Both the position numbers and the translations under genes were made by a program. A DNA stretch of 64,000 bases from Chloranthus sessilifolius (Eukaryota > Streptophyta > Magnoliopsida > Chloranthales > Chloranthaceae): positions 84,724,097 through 84,788,096 of the forward strand of contig CM037590.1 in the NCBI GenBank assembly GCA_021018995.1, given 5' to 3'. Positions 63,362 to 64,000 of the stretch are shown here, one piece after another. Numbering within the stretch: position 1 is the first letter of the stretch; each line of letters begins with the position of its first letter. Below the pieces are notes generated by a model. That model searched no databases, was not told the origin of the DNA, and was given only the letters and a program-made list of their open reading frames with translations.

Positions 63362-64000
63362 ATCCTCGCTTCTAGATTGTATCTTAGGTTTTTCTTCTTG
63401 TAATTCCACTTGTAACTATTTTTATTCCACTTTAATAGAATTTTTAGTTTTTTTCCTTTTTTTTTTTTTGTTTTTTTGTCCATTGCTCTGTTCTGTGTGC
63501 TTCTTTTTTTTTTTTTTAGCTACTTTTGATTTTGTTCTTTTTGCCATTCATGGGAGATGCGTTTTGGGAGGATATGTATCTTTGAAATAGTAATCTGTTT
63601 GGAGAACAGATGGAGATGGTGGCTATGTAAAGTTGTGCAAATACCTACCTCAGGGATTTCAATAGCTTCCTCTTCAAATTGATGTGCCCTGTTCAGTGTA
63701 CCTCGAGAAGATCCCTAGCTTACCTGCACGAGACATGTCCTTCACTCATCACTGATTGCTCTTCGCGAGGATCCCCGCGTGCTACACTTGCCTCTTTTAA
63801 TACCATGCCTATCTTTGGACATTCATTTAATGCTCCTTCTCTTTTCCAAAGGGCCAGTGTGTGTTTCTTCTTTCCCCACACAGCATGCATTTATTGCCAA
63901 GTTTGAAAAGGGGCGCAATTTCAACTCTGCCGATTCTTGTTCCCTCGTCCCTCTCTTTTTAAGTGGCCATCAGTCCCTTTTCATCTCATCCCTCCTCTTC
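63362..64000 (+). other. Start of the 3' noncoding region of element 6
   Basis: T-rich patches (63450-63520) are followed by a stretch with CTTCGCGAGGATCCCCGCG at 63760-63780, echoing the family motif. No polypurine tract or LTR start is seen before the window ends. No gene is supported. Confidence 0.5.

Larger units (their letters stand above)
37154..64000 (+). mobile_element. Element 6: Athila-like retrotransposon, family beta, split by element 7, open to the right
   Basis: 5' LTR (37154-39657), degraded tRNA-Asp primer site, gag (40106-41536), the insertion of element 7, then the rest of gag, protease, RT, RNase H and integrase (55156-59216). A spacer (59217-60271) and a long extra ORF (60272-63361) follow. 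The 3' LTR starting TGTTAAGAC is not reached by 64000. It is the only family beta copy here with the extra ORF, so it gives the full family layout. Confidence 0.9.

Overview
The window is plant nuclear DNA made almost entirely of nested, decayed LTR retrotransposons. I see no host gene, tRNA, rRNA or CRISPR array. The lineages present are plant-specific Ty3/gypsy groups. Four or five copies are Athila-like: tRNA-Asp primer sites, a gag with a CCHC knuckle, pol in the order PR-RT-RNaseH-INT without a chromodomain, and an extra ORF after pol. Two are Tat/Ogre-like: a tRNA-Arg primer site and a Pro-rich gag. The long nested stack suggests a repeat-rich region of a flowering plant genome; the species cannot be read from it.

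Layout. Element 1 (1-2332, minus) is an Athila-like gag, primer site and part of an LTR. Element 2 (2333-24716, plus) is a Tat/Ogre-like element with LTR, tRNA-Arg primer site, leader and gag. Element 3 (3961-19946, plus, Athila-like family alpha) is inserted into element 2 just after its primer site, with GAGCT target duplications. Element 3 has lost gag, protease and the integrase core, and its 3' part is present as three tandem 2.5-kb units. Element 4 (24717-about 33068, plus, family beta) interrupts the gag of element 2 and lacks its 3' end. It is followed by an LTR-like stretch rich in TCGATCGA (33069-35602), a minus-strand Tat/Ogre RT fragment (element 5, 35603-36690) and unassigned sequence. 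Element 6 (37154 to beyond 64000, plus, family beta) has a 5' LTR, gag, pol and a long extra ORF; its 3' LTR is outside the window. Element 7 (41542-55150, minus, family alpha) is a full-length copy with two 1857-bp LTRs, inserted in the gag of element 6 with ACAAC target duplications.

How the parts work together. A working copy would be transcribed from the LTR, make Gag-Pol, reverse transcribe from a tRNA primer and integrate. Every coding region here is broken, mostly by stops that fit C-to-T change at Gln or Trp codons, so any movement would have needed proteins supplied in trans.

The most interesting signals are in the control DNA. Each family has its own CpG-centred palindromic motif arrayed in the LTR upstream of TATA. 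In three families the same motif is arrayed again inside the element, ahead of an internal ORF. That layout suggests a second internal promoter or an epigenetic control module. A 30-nt hairpin with covarying and G-U pairs is conserved in the LTR transcripts of families alpha and beta. The post-pol ORF looks like a Lys-rich, Pro-rich, coiled-coil protein rather than an envelope.
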